Source: Flavobacteriales bacterium (lineage in GTDB: Bacteria; Bacteroidota; Bacteroidia; Flavobacteriales_D; Crocinitomicaceae). From it: DNA of 15,333 nt. Where the stretch lies: contig JABJEE010000302.1 of the NCBI GenBank assembly GCA_018665005.1, forward strand, positions 1 to 15,333, in the 5' to 3' direction. Below, piece by piece: positions 1 to 6,699 of this stretch (position 1 is the stretch's first letter; the number at the start of each line of letters is the position of its first letter). The notes under the pieces were generated by a model. That model was not told the DNA's origin and did no database searches. It was given only the letters and a program-made list of their open reading frames with translations. The position numbers were made by a program, and so were the translations under genes.

Positions 1-199
1 CATTGTAACCTTCTTTTTTCAATATGTTGACAAGATGTAAACGTCCTTCACCAACAGTTTTACCGTTAACTTCTTGAATAACAATATATTCTGATCTGTC
101 AGTTAGCGATTGACTTGTGAAACGGAGATTCTTTTGTCCAAATATCAGTGAAAATTGAAGGGTGAAAAGAATAATTAGATTAAGACAAGATACTTTCAT
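1..199 (-). CDS. N-terminal part of a secreted protein, cut by the window edge
   Basis: An open frame begins with ATG at 197-199 and continues off the left end without a stop, giving 66 codons. The product starts MKVSCLNLIILFTLQFSLIF, a charged start followed by a hydrophobic core, and then GQKN, which looks like a Sec signal peptide cleaved near the Gly-Gln. The mature part visible (for example LRFTSQSLTDRSEY and VGEGRLHLVNIL) resembles no family I recognise. The start lies only 12 bases downstream of the stop codon of the recombinase remnant on the same strand, and I see no convincing promoter between them, so it may be read from an upstream promoter. The signal peptide and the unbroken frame make it a credible gene. 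Its function cannot be judged from this fragment. Confidence 0.65.
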   Translation of the reverse strand, partial: MKVSCLNLIILFTLQFSLIFGQKNLRFTSQSLTDRSEYIVIQEVNGKTVGEGRLHLVNILKKEGYN

Positions 200-211
200 T
201 TGAGAAAAATA

Positions 212-415
212 CTAAATAATCGGCATATCCTCCTCAGTCAACTGTCCTACCTCAAGTCCTCTCAAATAAGTTAGGCTTACATTCAATGATGAGTGTCCCA
301 TTGCTTGTTGCAACTTGCTCAATGACCCTGTTCTCTTGAAGATATCAATCGCTCCTGAGTGACGGAAACTGTAAAGTGTTTGTCCTGTAGTCAGAGTCTC
401 TGATTGGCTCTTAAA
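212..415 (-). pseudogene. C-terminal remnant of a tyrosine recombinase (phage integrase/Xer family)
   Basis: An open frame of 67 codons ends in TAG (212-214). It is bounded upstream by an in-frame TGA at 416-418, and no start codon precedes the conserved part. It reads as the end of an integrase: LYSFRHSG, then AMGHSS, then SLTYLRG. Counting from the first open codon, the box II Arg is residue 18, the His of GH is 41 and the nucleophilic Tyr is 50. The Arg-His spacing (23) and His-Tyr spacing (9) equal those of XerD (R247, H270, Y279). The position matching XerD H244 is Tyr, which I recall as common in Bacteroidota integrases. The box I Arg, the beta-hairpin Lys and the whole N-terminal DNA-binding domain are missing; the MORN gene occupies that place. 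The fragment cannot be an active recombinase. It is most likely a decayed mobile element or a recombination junction. Confidence 0.85.
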
Positions 416-419
416 TCAA

Positions 420-854
420 TCACTCGACTTTCTCATCATTAACATAGTTCTCCTCATAATCGAGTTCCCCATTCCTGTGCCAGTATCTGACTACACCGTG
501 TCTGAGCCCATCCTTTGAATAACATTCAGAAAGTACCTGACCGTCATCATACCAAGACTTTAGCAGCCCATGTTGCTTTCCATTTTTATAGCCACATTCG
601 AACATAAGGGAACCGTCCTCATATACTGCATATACAACACCTGTAATTGGTTCTCCATCAGATAACGCATATACCATCTTGCCATTTTCAGGAAAAGTAG
701 TATCCCCAACCCAGTATCTATTTTCAGTATTCTCAGACATAATTTTTTGTTTCAACAATGTAATAATTTTATCAAAATAAGTGACAAACAATCGCTCAGT
801 TTCCCCTGTTTTTTTCATTAACATCTGAATAATGGAAGAGAGGTTATCCATCAT
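420..854 (-). CDS. MORN-repeat protein, YwqK-like
   Basis: The product has 144 residues and about three MORN-type repeats in its C-terminal half, at roughly residues 70-92, 93-115 and 118-140. They share the pattern of a small turn, a G-x-x-x-x-aromatic strand, and D/N-G followed by an acidic strand (for example HGLLKSWYDDGQVLSE and HGVVRYWHRNGELDYEE). Such repeats form beta-hairpin arrays. The YwqK group is often annotated as an antitoxin-like or phage-associated protein, but no partner toxin is visible here. There is no signal peptide or membrane segment, so it is probably cytoplasmic. The start is uncertain. The first 38 residues are Lys/Ile/Leu-rich and unlike the rest, and an internal ATG at 738-740 would give a cleaner protein starting MSENTENRYW. 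The stop (420-422) is only a few bases from the first open codon of the recombinase remnant, so this gene sits where the missing recombinase portion should be. Confidence 0.8.
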   Translation of the reverse strand: MMDNLSSIIQMLMKKTGETERLFVTYFDKIITLLKQKIMSENTENRYWVGDTTFPENGKMVYALSDGEPITGVVYAVYEDGSLMFECGYKNGKQHGLLKSWYDDGQVLSECYSKDGLRHGVVRYWHRNGELDYEENYVNDEKVE

Positions 855-1028
855 CTCTTTGCATACAATTCATTTTTCACCCTATGGATGAGGTTTTAAA
901 TAGTTTAGGGTTTTTTTTAAGTCCGTGCAACCTTTCTCTTTTATAAAGAGTCTAACGTTTTGAAAGCCGTAATACCTTCTTTTCTTTCTCTTATTTCTAG
1001 CGGCATTTTTTAATATTAAATTATAAGA

Positions 1029-2099
1029 ATGAGAAAGATTTCCCTTTACCTGAGCCTTGTGCTTTTAATGTTCCTGAACTCTTGTGATGTTTCTGACGTC
1101 CCCTGTTTAGAAGATTATGTATTTGATACTGCTGAAGTTATCGACTGCGACACTGTTTTTTCGACGGATTTACTTGCAGGCCAGACCATACCTATTGGAA
1201 GTGTAAACGTAAGTGTAGTAGATAATGATTTATTGGTAAACTACACGACTACTGGAGATTGGGTAATTGACGAGACTCATGTTTACGTTGGCGATTGTGC
1301 CGATATCCCTTTAAGTGGGGGATGTAATCCTCAATTTGGATTATTCCCATTTACAATGGATCACAACCCTGGAGTACAGAGCTATACGTATATTATACCG
1401 ATTGCTTCTATTGACAGCTGTTTTTGTTTCATTGCACATGCGGCCGTTAGCAATCCTGTTACAGGTGATGAGGAAACAGCCATTGGAAATGGCGACTATG
1501 ATTTTCCTGGAAATCGATGGGGATGGATTTCAACCATTTGTTTGGGATCTTCTGATGACTGCGATCCGTGTGTAATTGAAGAAGGGGACTTTAGAACACA
1601 AACACAGGGAGGTTGGGGTTCAGTACCTAACGGAGGCAATCCTGGAGCTTATCTTCATAATAATTTTGATGGCGCATATCCAAACGGCGTAACCATTGGT
1701 TGCTCTAGCGGAAATACGATAACATTGACTAGCGCTCAAGCTATAACAGATTTCTTACCTCAGGGAGGAGCACCTGCAGCATTAAGCATGTCTTATGTTG
1801 ATCCAACTAATTCTGGTATTACTGTTTTGGCTGGAAACTTACTTGCAGTGCAACTTGCATTAGGATTTGATCAGTACGATCCGAATTTTGGAGCCTCTTC
1901 TGGTTTCTTAGGTGATTTGGTCATCAATCAAGGAGATTTTCAAGGCTGGACAGTTTCGGAGCTTGTAGCTTTAGGAAACGAAGCCTTGGGTGGATGCAAT
2001 ACGAATTACTCTTTAAGTGCCATTAATGACGCCTTATCTGCGATAAGCAACAACTTTGTGGATGGAACCTCAAACCAAGGGTTTTTGGATTGTCCATAA
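1029..2099 (+). CDS. Cysteine-rich two-module lipoprotein, function unknown
   Basis: The 356-residue product starts with a lipoprotein signal ending in FLNSC, so Cys19 is the probable lipid-anchored residue. Two modules follow. Residues about 40-172 form a beta-rich domain with the phrases LLAGQTIPIGSVNVSV, THVYVGDC and FCFIAHAAV. Residues about 187-356 begin with GDFRTQTQGGWG and include NPGAYLHNNF, TLTSAQAITDFLP and DLVINQGDFQGWTV. I recall both motif sets from other uncharacterised secreted Bacteroidota proteins, but neither has a function known to me. There are thirteen cysteines including the lipidated one, enough for several disulphides, which fits an extracytoplasmic location. The gene stands alone on the plus strand, diverging from the MORN gene and followed by an intrinsic terminator. 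The ATG at 1029 places the signal peptide correctly and no better start exists. Confidence 0.85.
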   Translation: MRKISLYLSLVLLMFLNSCDVSDVPCLEDYVFDTAEVIDCDTVFSTDLLAGQTIPIGSVNVSVVDNDLLVNYTTTGDWVIDETHVYVGDCADIPLSGGCNPQFGLFPFTMDHNPGVQSYTYIIPIASIDSCFCFIAHAAVSNPVTGDEETAIGNGDYDFPGNRWGWISTICLGSSDDCDPCVIEEGDFRTQTQGGWGSVPNGGNPGAYLHNNFDGAYPNGVTIGCSSGNTITLTSAQAITDFLPQGGAPAALSMSYVDPTNSGITVLAGNLLAVQLALGFDQYDPNFGASSGFLGDLVINQGDFQGWTVSELVALGNEALGGCNTNYSLSAINDALSAISNNFVDGTSNQGFLDCP

Positions 2100-2125
2100 T
2101 CGCGCTAAACTATGCAAACTATGAG

Positions 2126-2155
2126 AAGGCCCTGGCGTAAGTCAGGGCTTTTTTT
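2126..2155 (+). terminator. Intrinsic terminator after the cysteine-rich lipoprotein gene
   Basis: GCCCTG (2129-2134) and CAGGGC (2143-2148) form a six-base-pair GC-rich stem around an eight-base loop. The stem can be lengthened by a G-T and two A-T pairs at its base (from 2126) and is followed by seven T residues (2149-2155). It lies 26 bases after the stop of the plus-strand lipoprotein gene and just before the convergent gene's stop at 2164. The T-run is on the plus strand only, so it serves the plus-strand gene. Confidence 0.85.
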
Positions 2156-2163
2156 ATTCGATT

Positions 2164-3036
2164 TTATTCCGTCTTTTCATTGAGTTTAGCAGACAGTGTT
2201 CGAAATTGAGTTTGTCCCTTATAGATTTCGTTAATCTGTTCTTCAATATTTTTTATTAGCGCATTGGATTTGGTATTTTCTCCAATCCAGACTTTACTCT
2301 TGTTTTTGTTTTTCAATTGGAAGGAGGATTCGAATACGTTTATACGTTTAACGGCTCCTTTAATTTTATTGAGTTCACTTGACATCTTAGTGATCAGATC
2401 TATTTTGGATTGATAGGTACTGTCATTCATTTGCCCACCTGTTTTTGCAGCTTCAAGTTTTTGATTGTAGGCTTTTATTTGTGCATTAATGTCTGATAAA
2501 GATTGGTTCAATTGACTGGTGTTGTTTTTTATTTGATTGTTGAATTCTAGTCTTTCTATCTGCTTATACTGACTGTTGTTTATTGCATCTCCTAGAATAT
2601 TGGATGCGGAAGCATATGCATCTCCCAGCTTATTCATTTGGCCTGCCGAAGTTTTCATTTGAGCTTTCATTTCTTTGAGCTCATCCCATTCTTTTTCATT
2701 GGATTTAATTTCATTTTTCCCCTCAATAAGCTTTTCGAATTGTTTTTGTTTATTTAGAATACCCTCTTTTTCATGTAGCAGACTTTGGTAGGCAGCATCA
2801 AAATCGCTTTTCTTTTTAGAGATCTGCGTAAATGAATTTTCATTTTTATCGAGGACATTGCTTTCAAGACCTTGATAAAGCTTCTTTTTCTCTAAATAAT
2901 CGCTTTTTGTCAATGAATAATTTGATTCTATTTGAGCGATATTGTTGTTCATGCTGTTTCGCATATCATTGGTGTTGTAATACACAACACACGATTGCAA
3001 AAGGCTTATAAATAATAGCAAACAAAAGAATTTCAT
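2164..3036 (-). CDS. Coiled-coil lipoprotein, function unknown
   Basis: The 290-residue product has a lipoprotein signal with the lipobox LLQSC, making Cys16 the likely anchor. The remainder is almost entirely charged and polar and rich in Lys, Glu, Asn, Gln and Ser. Long heptad-like stretches at about residues 28-125 and 150-230 predict extended coiled coils (for example NKQKQFEKLIEGKNEIKSNE). No enzymatic motif is visible. The protein is probably anchored to a periplasm-facing or outer membrane surface and acts structurally or as a tether. It lies 88 bases downstream of the tspO-like gene on the same strand, so the two may share a transcript, although the gap is large enough for its own promoter. 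It converges with the cysteine-rich lipoprotein gene. I do not recognise a named family. Confidence 0.8.
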   Translation of the reverse strand: MKFFCLLLFISLLQSCVVYYNTNDMRNSMNNNIAQIESNYSLTKSDYLEKKKLYQGLESNVLDKNENSFTQISKKKSDFDAAYQSLLHEKEGILNKQKQFEKLIEGKNEIKSNEKEWDELKEMKAQMKTSAGQMNKLGDAYASASNILGDAINNSQYKQIERLEFNNQIKNNTSQLNQSLSDINAQIKAYNQKLEAAKTGGQMNDSTYQSKIDLITKMSSELNKIKGAVKRINVFESSFQLKNKNKSKVWIGENTKSNALIKNIEEQINEIYKGQTQFRTLSAKLNEKTE

Positions 3037-3124
3037 GGTGGTATTATTAAATCAAAGTAAATATTGGGTTGGAGAGCTTACTTTAAATTTAACAAAATAC
3101 TTTTAAGAATATAAACCATTATTT

Positions 3125-3583
3125 CTAATTCATGGCCAATATGTAGCCATTGAGCGATGTAGCGATACACAACCAGATCAAATAGGGGAGTAGGTAATAA
3201 ACAAGTCCCTTGAGAGATTTTTGATAACTAAAAAAAATATAGCCGATAAGTACTGTAAGACTTGAAATGACAATCAACCCGAGTAGTACTTCATGCATAT
3301 AAAAGAAGCTTGGATTCCATCCAACGTTTAAAATCCATTGAATGACGAAGAGAAGAAGAAACTTTTTTCGGTTTGTTACTTTTTCCCAAGCCAATGTCAT
3401 AAATATGGAGTAACAAATCATTATGGTTGTCCATGCAAATCCAAAAACCCAACCAGGAGGCGTCCATGGAGCTTTGTTTAGAAGGTCATACCAGTCAGAA
3501 ACGGCACCTTGACCAGCGAATATCCCTCCCAAAGCCAAAGCTCCAAAATTGAGAAAAAGAAATAAAATGAGTCTTTGAATCAT
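3125..3583 (-). CDS. tspO: TspO/MBR family membrane protein
   Basis: The 152-residue length and five hydrophobic segments are typical of the TspO/MBR (translocator protein / peripheral benzodiazepine receptor) family. Diagnostic motifs are present: APWTPPGWVFGFAWT at residues 38-52, QWILNVGWNPSFF at 82-94 and LPYLIWLCIATSLNGYI at 132-148. These are the Trp/Pro-rich first loop and the Trp, Asn and Pro residues that line the ligand pocket in the family. TspO proteins bind tetrapyrroles such as protoporphyrin IX, and in bacteria they are linked to stress and light or oxygen responses. The physiological role in Bacteroidota is not settled. The gene is divergent from the marC-like gene, with an 88-base gap up to the preferred marC start that holds an inverted repeat. 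The coiled-coil lipoprotein gene follows it on the same strand. Confidence 0.93.
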   Translation of the reverse strand: MIQRLILFLFLNFGALALGGIFAGQGAVSDWYDLLNKAPWTPPGWVFGFAWTTIMICYSIFMTLAWEKVTNRKKFLLLFVIQWILNVGWNPSFFYMHEVLLGLIVISSLTVLIGYIFFSYQKSLKGLVYYLLPYLIWLCIATSLNGYILAMN

Positions 3584-3602
3584 AGTAAAAAGTTACTTAT
3601 AA

Positions 3603-3630
3603 AACACCAACAATTGGCAAATGTTGTGTT
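3603..3630. promoter_or_regulatory. Inverted repeat between tspO and marC-like genes
   Basis: AACACCAACA (3603-3612) and TGTTGTGTT (3622-3630) are complementary over nine pairs if one C in the left arm is bulged. The spacer is nine bases. The element lies between the divergent tspO and marC-like starts and its right arm overlaps the TTG of the proposed marC promoter. It could be an operator shared by both genes, or only a chance AT-rich dyad. No regulator gene is nearby. Confidence 0.35.
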
Positions 3631-3655
3631 ATATCATAACGAAAATGTATTTTTG
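3624..3655 (+). promoter_or_regulatory. Bacteroidota-type promoter of the marC-like gene
   Basis: The octamer TATTTTTG at 3648-3655 matches the Bacteroidota -7 consensus TAnnTTTG fully. A TTG at 3624-3626 stands 21 bases upstream, within the range I recall for Flavobacterium promoters. Transcription would start near 3660-3664, only about ten bases before the ATG at 3672. An upstream in-frame ATG at 3621 would then lie inside the promoter, which decides the start choice for the gene. Confidence 0.5.
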
Positions 3656-3671
3656 CAAAAAAAATGAAAAC

Positions 3672-4286
3672 ATGATGCAGCAGATACTTGCGGGTTTGTG
3701 GAGTAATGGTCTTAATTTCAGTGAAATAGGAGTAGCTTCAATGGTCTTATTTGCCGTGATTGATATCGTGGGTAATATTCCACTCATTATTGCATTGAGG
3801 GAAAAAACCGGAGAAATATATCCAATGAGAACCGCTGGGGCTTCTCTATTTATTTTGGTAGGTTTTCTATTTGTAGGAGAAAGCATTCTTGGTCTGATTG
3901 GTGTTGGAATTAATGAGTTTGCAGTGGCGGGTTCGTTTGTGTTGTTCTTTATGGCATTTGAAATGATACTAGGAGTAGAAATATTTAGAGATCACGGTGA
4001 GGGATCAACCAAAGTGGCTTCGATCGTTCCACTGGCCTTTCCGATGATTGCAGGAGCAGGAACCATGACTTCATTGATTTCTTTACGTGCGGAATTTGCG
4101 CTTGTCAATATATTGATCGCAATATTTTTAAATATTTTGGTGGTATGGATCGTGCTAAAGTTGACCTCAACCTTTGAACGAATCATTGGAGCCACTGGAA
4201 TTGCAATTCTAAAAAAGGTTTTCGGAATTATTCTTTTGGCAATCGCTATCAAACTCTTTAGCAACAACGTAAGAGAATTGTTCTAA
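3672..4286 (+). CDS. MarC-family integral membrane protein
   Basis: From the preferred ATG at 3672 the product is 204 residues with six hydrophobic segments, at about 20-42, 56-78, 83-104, 118-136, 141-163 and 181-197, the usual size and topology of the MarC/UPF0056 family. The characteristic P-x-I-A-G-A-G-T-M stretch lies at residues 124-132, and a related hydrophobic motif, VIDIVGNIPLII, is in the first segment, giving the two-fold internal symmetry of the family. The substrate is unknown; the old link of MarC to multiple antibiotic resistance was withdrawn for E. coli and should not be assumed. A longer reading from 3621 adds 17 residues (with YFCKKNEN), but that start would overlap the promoter and adds nothing conserved. 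The gene converges with the FG-GAP protein gene, the two stop codons being only four bases apart. Confidence 0.9.
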   Translation: MMQQILAGLWSNGLNFSEIGVASMVLFAVIDIVGNIPLIIALREKTGEIYPMRTAGASLFILVGFLFVGESILGLIGVGINEFAVAGSFVLFFMAFEMILGVEIFRDHGEGSTKVASIVPLAFPMIAGAGTMTSLISLRAEFALVNILIAIFLNILVVWIVLKLTSTFERIIGATGIAILKKVFGIILLAIAIKLFSNNVRELF

Positions 4287-4290
4287 ACGT

Positions 4291-6699
4291 CTAGGGCTTA
4301 TACACCTTCTCTCGAATAATATTCTGTTTTGTTTTTAGAACCACCATATACATACCAGAAGGGTATGGGAAGTCAAATTCGAGATGATTTTCATTTTGCT
4401 GCCAATCTTGATCATGTAAACTTGCCAAATGTGCACCGGTCATACTGAATAAATAAATCGACTCAATTTGAGATAATGATGTAAATAATTTCGCCTCACG
4501 ATTACTGATTGAAATTGAAAAGGATAGGTTCTCTTCATAAATTCCAAGCGTCGATAGGTTTTGAATGATTATGGTTTCCTCTTGAATACATCCGTTTCCA
4601 TCAATGACAGTAACCGTATAACTTCCGCTATTCAGTTCTGTGGTATAATTTGTAATGGTATCTTCATTTAGGAGATAGGTATAAGGGGCTGTTCCACCAA
4701 AAACATAAATAGAAATACTGCCAAAAGAGGTGTCGCTATATGCAGTTACTTGCGCTTCAACATAAAAATTATCCATTTCCGTAACGCTAATACTACCCGA
4801 ATAATTGCAATTGTTAATTGTTGTTACGGTATATTCATATGTTCCAGCGCTTAGGCTGTCGATCTGCATTCCATTTTGATTATTTGACCATAAAACGGAA
4901 TCAATTAGCGACGGATTCGCAAAAACAAGACTCGCTACTCCTGATGAATCCTCGTTACAATCCACCTGAGTGCTCAGCTCTTGAAACAATGGCTGCTCCT
5001 CAAACGTAACAACAATGTCTTCTGAGCGGTAGAGAGAATCTCCCATTTCATTCAATGCTTCAAAATAATAGATTCCGGGTGTTGTGATAATGAGAGTTGA
5101 GTCTGTTGAGCCATTGCTCCACGAATAATTATCAAAACCCGAAAGAGCTATTTGAATGCTGTCATTAGGACATAGATACAATTCATTTGTGTTTGGGTAG
5201 ATGTTGAAGTTTGCAGTCACATATTCTTCTTCATAAATAGTGATAACTTGGTTGACAGTTACATTAAATCGTTTGGCAATAATTCCGCTAGGGAAAAGAA
5301 TCGTAATAGAATCAATAATTGAGTTAGAATCAATCCCAAAAATCTTGTGTTGCGAATTTTGGGCAAACAGGTTTTCTCCGCAAAACACCGTTTGCAACTG
5401 GGTTATTCCTCCTGCAGATACTCGGATTTGAGCACCAATAGCCATTCTATTGGAAATGAGGCCTACAGGATTTATTTTGATGTAATTATTCGTATTTCCT
5501 TCATTTAAAAAAATATTTGGAAATGTATCTTCGTTCAATACCGCAATATCATAGAACCCATCATTGTTTAGATCGCCTTTTACAGGACAAAATGAGATGG
5601 TTAGAACATCACCGATAATGGAGTCGGTAATCGGTGTGAAAGTATTTCCTTCTTCATTTCTGTAAAACAAGGGCATTGTTGGGATTAATACACCAAAGTT
5701 ATTGCCTGTCGCAACATAGAGATCTTCGTATGAGTCATTATTGTAATCAACCCACAACGCACCCCAACCAAAAACATCAGCATCAACATTTTTTGCAGCA
5801 GCTTGATCAATAAAAGAAGTTCCATTTTGGTTTTCAAATAGCTTATAACGAAATGGTCCCAAACCGGATGCAGTCGAATCAACTCCGAAATCGGTTACAA
5901 AAATATCTTGAAATCCATCGTTATTGTAATCCGATATTGATGATGTCATTGGGTTTTGATCTGTATTCAGTACTCCCAAAGATTCTGCAATATCGTTGAA
6001 TGTTCCGTTTTGATTTTCATAAAGTGCATCATTACCTCCTATGCGATCATTAATAACGTGAAGGTCGATATTTTGATCATTGTTATAATCAAACCACACA
6101 CCCATAAATGACGATTGAGCACCATTACCCAAATTGAAATAAGTTGTTTTATCTATAAAACTCCCATCTCCTTGATTTTCAAAATATTTATTTTGAGAAT
6201 TGTTAGGATCATAGCTGCATATATACAAGTCTAAATCAGAATCTTGGTCTGGATCCGCAAAGCTAAATCCATAGGGAGTAGTTACTGTCGGGTAAATGCC
6301 GGCTGATATAGATACATCAGTAAAATTAAACGCTCCATCATTCTGGTATAATTTAACTTCTGAATTTTCATACGAAATACACAAATCAAGTGTTCCGTTG
6401 TTGTCATAATCTACCCAGAGCATTTGTCTAATTGTACCTGAGGCAAATAAGTATGAATCTATTTGAGTAAGCGTACCATTAATGTTTTTATAAAATAAAA
6501 TAGAATCATTTTCCATTGGATAGGTTAAGTCGTCCCATCCGTCCTCATCAAAATCAAAAAATGACATCCCGTTAACATTAGTTAAGGTGAAATTTTGATG
6601 TTCATTTATGTCATGGTTGGCAATGACATCAATCAGCTTTTGCCCTTGCAGATTCAAAGCGCAAATTAGAAACAATATGGTCCAAATCACTTTGATCAT
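4291..6699 (-). CDS. Secreted FG-GAP/VCBS repeat protein with ASPIC/UnbV domain and T9SS sorting domain
   Basis: This 802-residue protein starts with a signal peptide (cleavage near residue 19-20, LQGQ). Seven Ca-binding-like FG-GAP repeats follow, with D-x-D/N-x-D/N-x-x-x-D-L/I cores at residues 49-58, 97-106, 149-158, 204-213, 257-266, 318-327 and 376-385, enough for one beta-propeller. An ASPIC/UnbV domain (about 418-488) shows AIGAQIRV and ITILFPSG. Next come modules like those of gliding adhesins: SWSNGSTDS (526-534), SVLWSNNQNG (601-610) and GGTAPYTYLLNED (668-680). Residues about 719-802 form a type A T9SS C-terminal domain, ending with SGMYMVVLKTKQN and a basic tail. The protein is therefore likely exported across the outer membrane and attached to the cell surface or released. 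Its ATG overlaps the TGA of the haloperoxidase-like gene (ATGA, 6696-6699), so the two are translationally coupled. The ASPIC/UnbV domain has no firm biochemical role, and no enzymatic residues are evident. Confidence 0.92.
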   Translation of the reverse strand: MIKVIWTILFLICALNLQGQKLIDVIANHDINEHQNFTLTNVNGMSFFDFDEDGWDDLTYPMENDSILFYKNINGTLTQIDSYLFASGTIRQMLWVDYDNNGTLDLCISYENSEVKLYQNDGAFNFTDVSISAGIYPTVTTPYGFSFADPDQDSDLDLYICSYDPNNSQNKYFENQGDGSFIDKTTYFNLGNGAQSSFMGVWFDYNNDQNIDLHVINDRIGGNDALYENQNGTFNDIAESLGVLNTDQNPMTSSISDYNNDGFQDIFVTDFGVDSTASGLGPFRYKLFENQNGTSFIDQAAAKNVDADVFGWGALWVDYNNDSYEDLYVATGNNFGVLIPTMPLFYRNEEGNTFTPITDSIIGDVLTISFCPVKGDLNNDGFYDIAVLNEDTFPNIFLNEGNTNNYIKINPVGLISNRMAIGAQIRVSAGGITQLQTVFCGENLFAQNSQHKIFGIDSNSIIDSITILFPSGIIAKRFNVTVNQVITIYEEEYVTANFNIYPNTNELYLCPNDSIQIALSGFDNYSWSNGSTDSTLIITTPGIYYFEALNEMGDSLYRSEDIVVTFEEQPLFQELSTQVDCNEDSSGVASLVFANPSLIDSVLWSNNQNGMQIDSLSAGTYEYTVTTINNCNYSGSISVTEMDNFYVEAQVTAYSDTSFGSISIYVFGGTAPYTYLLNEDTITNYTTELNSGSYTVTVIDGNGCIQEETIIIQNLSTLGIYEENLSFSISISNREAKLFTSLSQIESIYLFSMTGAHLASLHDQDWQQNENHLEFDFPYPSGMYMVVLKTKQNIIREKVYKP
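5545..6555 (-). repeat. Seven FG-GAP/VCBS repeats within the coupled secreted protein
   Basis: The encoded segment (residues 49-385) carries seven copies of an Asp/Asn-rich calcium-loop motif spaced 47-61 residues apart. Copies 1, 2, 5 and 7 keep the central glycine (DEDGWDDL, DNNGTLDL, NNDGFQDI, NNDGFYDI), whereas copies 3, 4 and 6 have Ser or Gln there. Seven blades match the expected seven-bladed propeller. Confidence 0.8.

Noticed and set aside
879..911. ACCCTA...TAGGGT dyad upstream of the MORN gene
   Set aside because: The arms are only six bases with a 21-base spacer in AT-rich sequence; this is too weak to call an operator.
936..950. Hairpin CTCTTT-TAT-AAAGAG in the MORN/lipoprotein divergent gap
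   Set aside because: It is a short stem with a three-base loop, has no adjacent T-run and lies in a low-complexity region, so chance is the simplest explanation.
1315..1575. 86-codon plus-strand frame inside the cysteine-rich lipoprotein gene
   Set aside because: It is an out-of-frame shadow within a longer gene that has a signal peptide and conserved phrases.
2107..2122. Direct repeat AAACTATG just before the terminator
   Set aside because: It is two eight-base copies one base apart with no third copy and no functional context.
3629..3886. Minus-strand open frame antisense to the marC-like gene
   Set aside because: It is the reverse shadow of a membrane-protein gene with diagnostic MarC motifs and has no recognisable protein features.
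3672..4286. Calling the MarC-family gene an antibiotic-resistance determinant
   Set aside because: The historical link of MarC with multiple antibiotic resistance was not upheld; the family's substrate is unknown.
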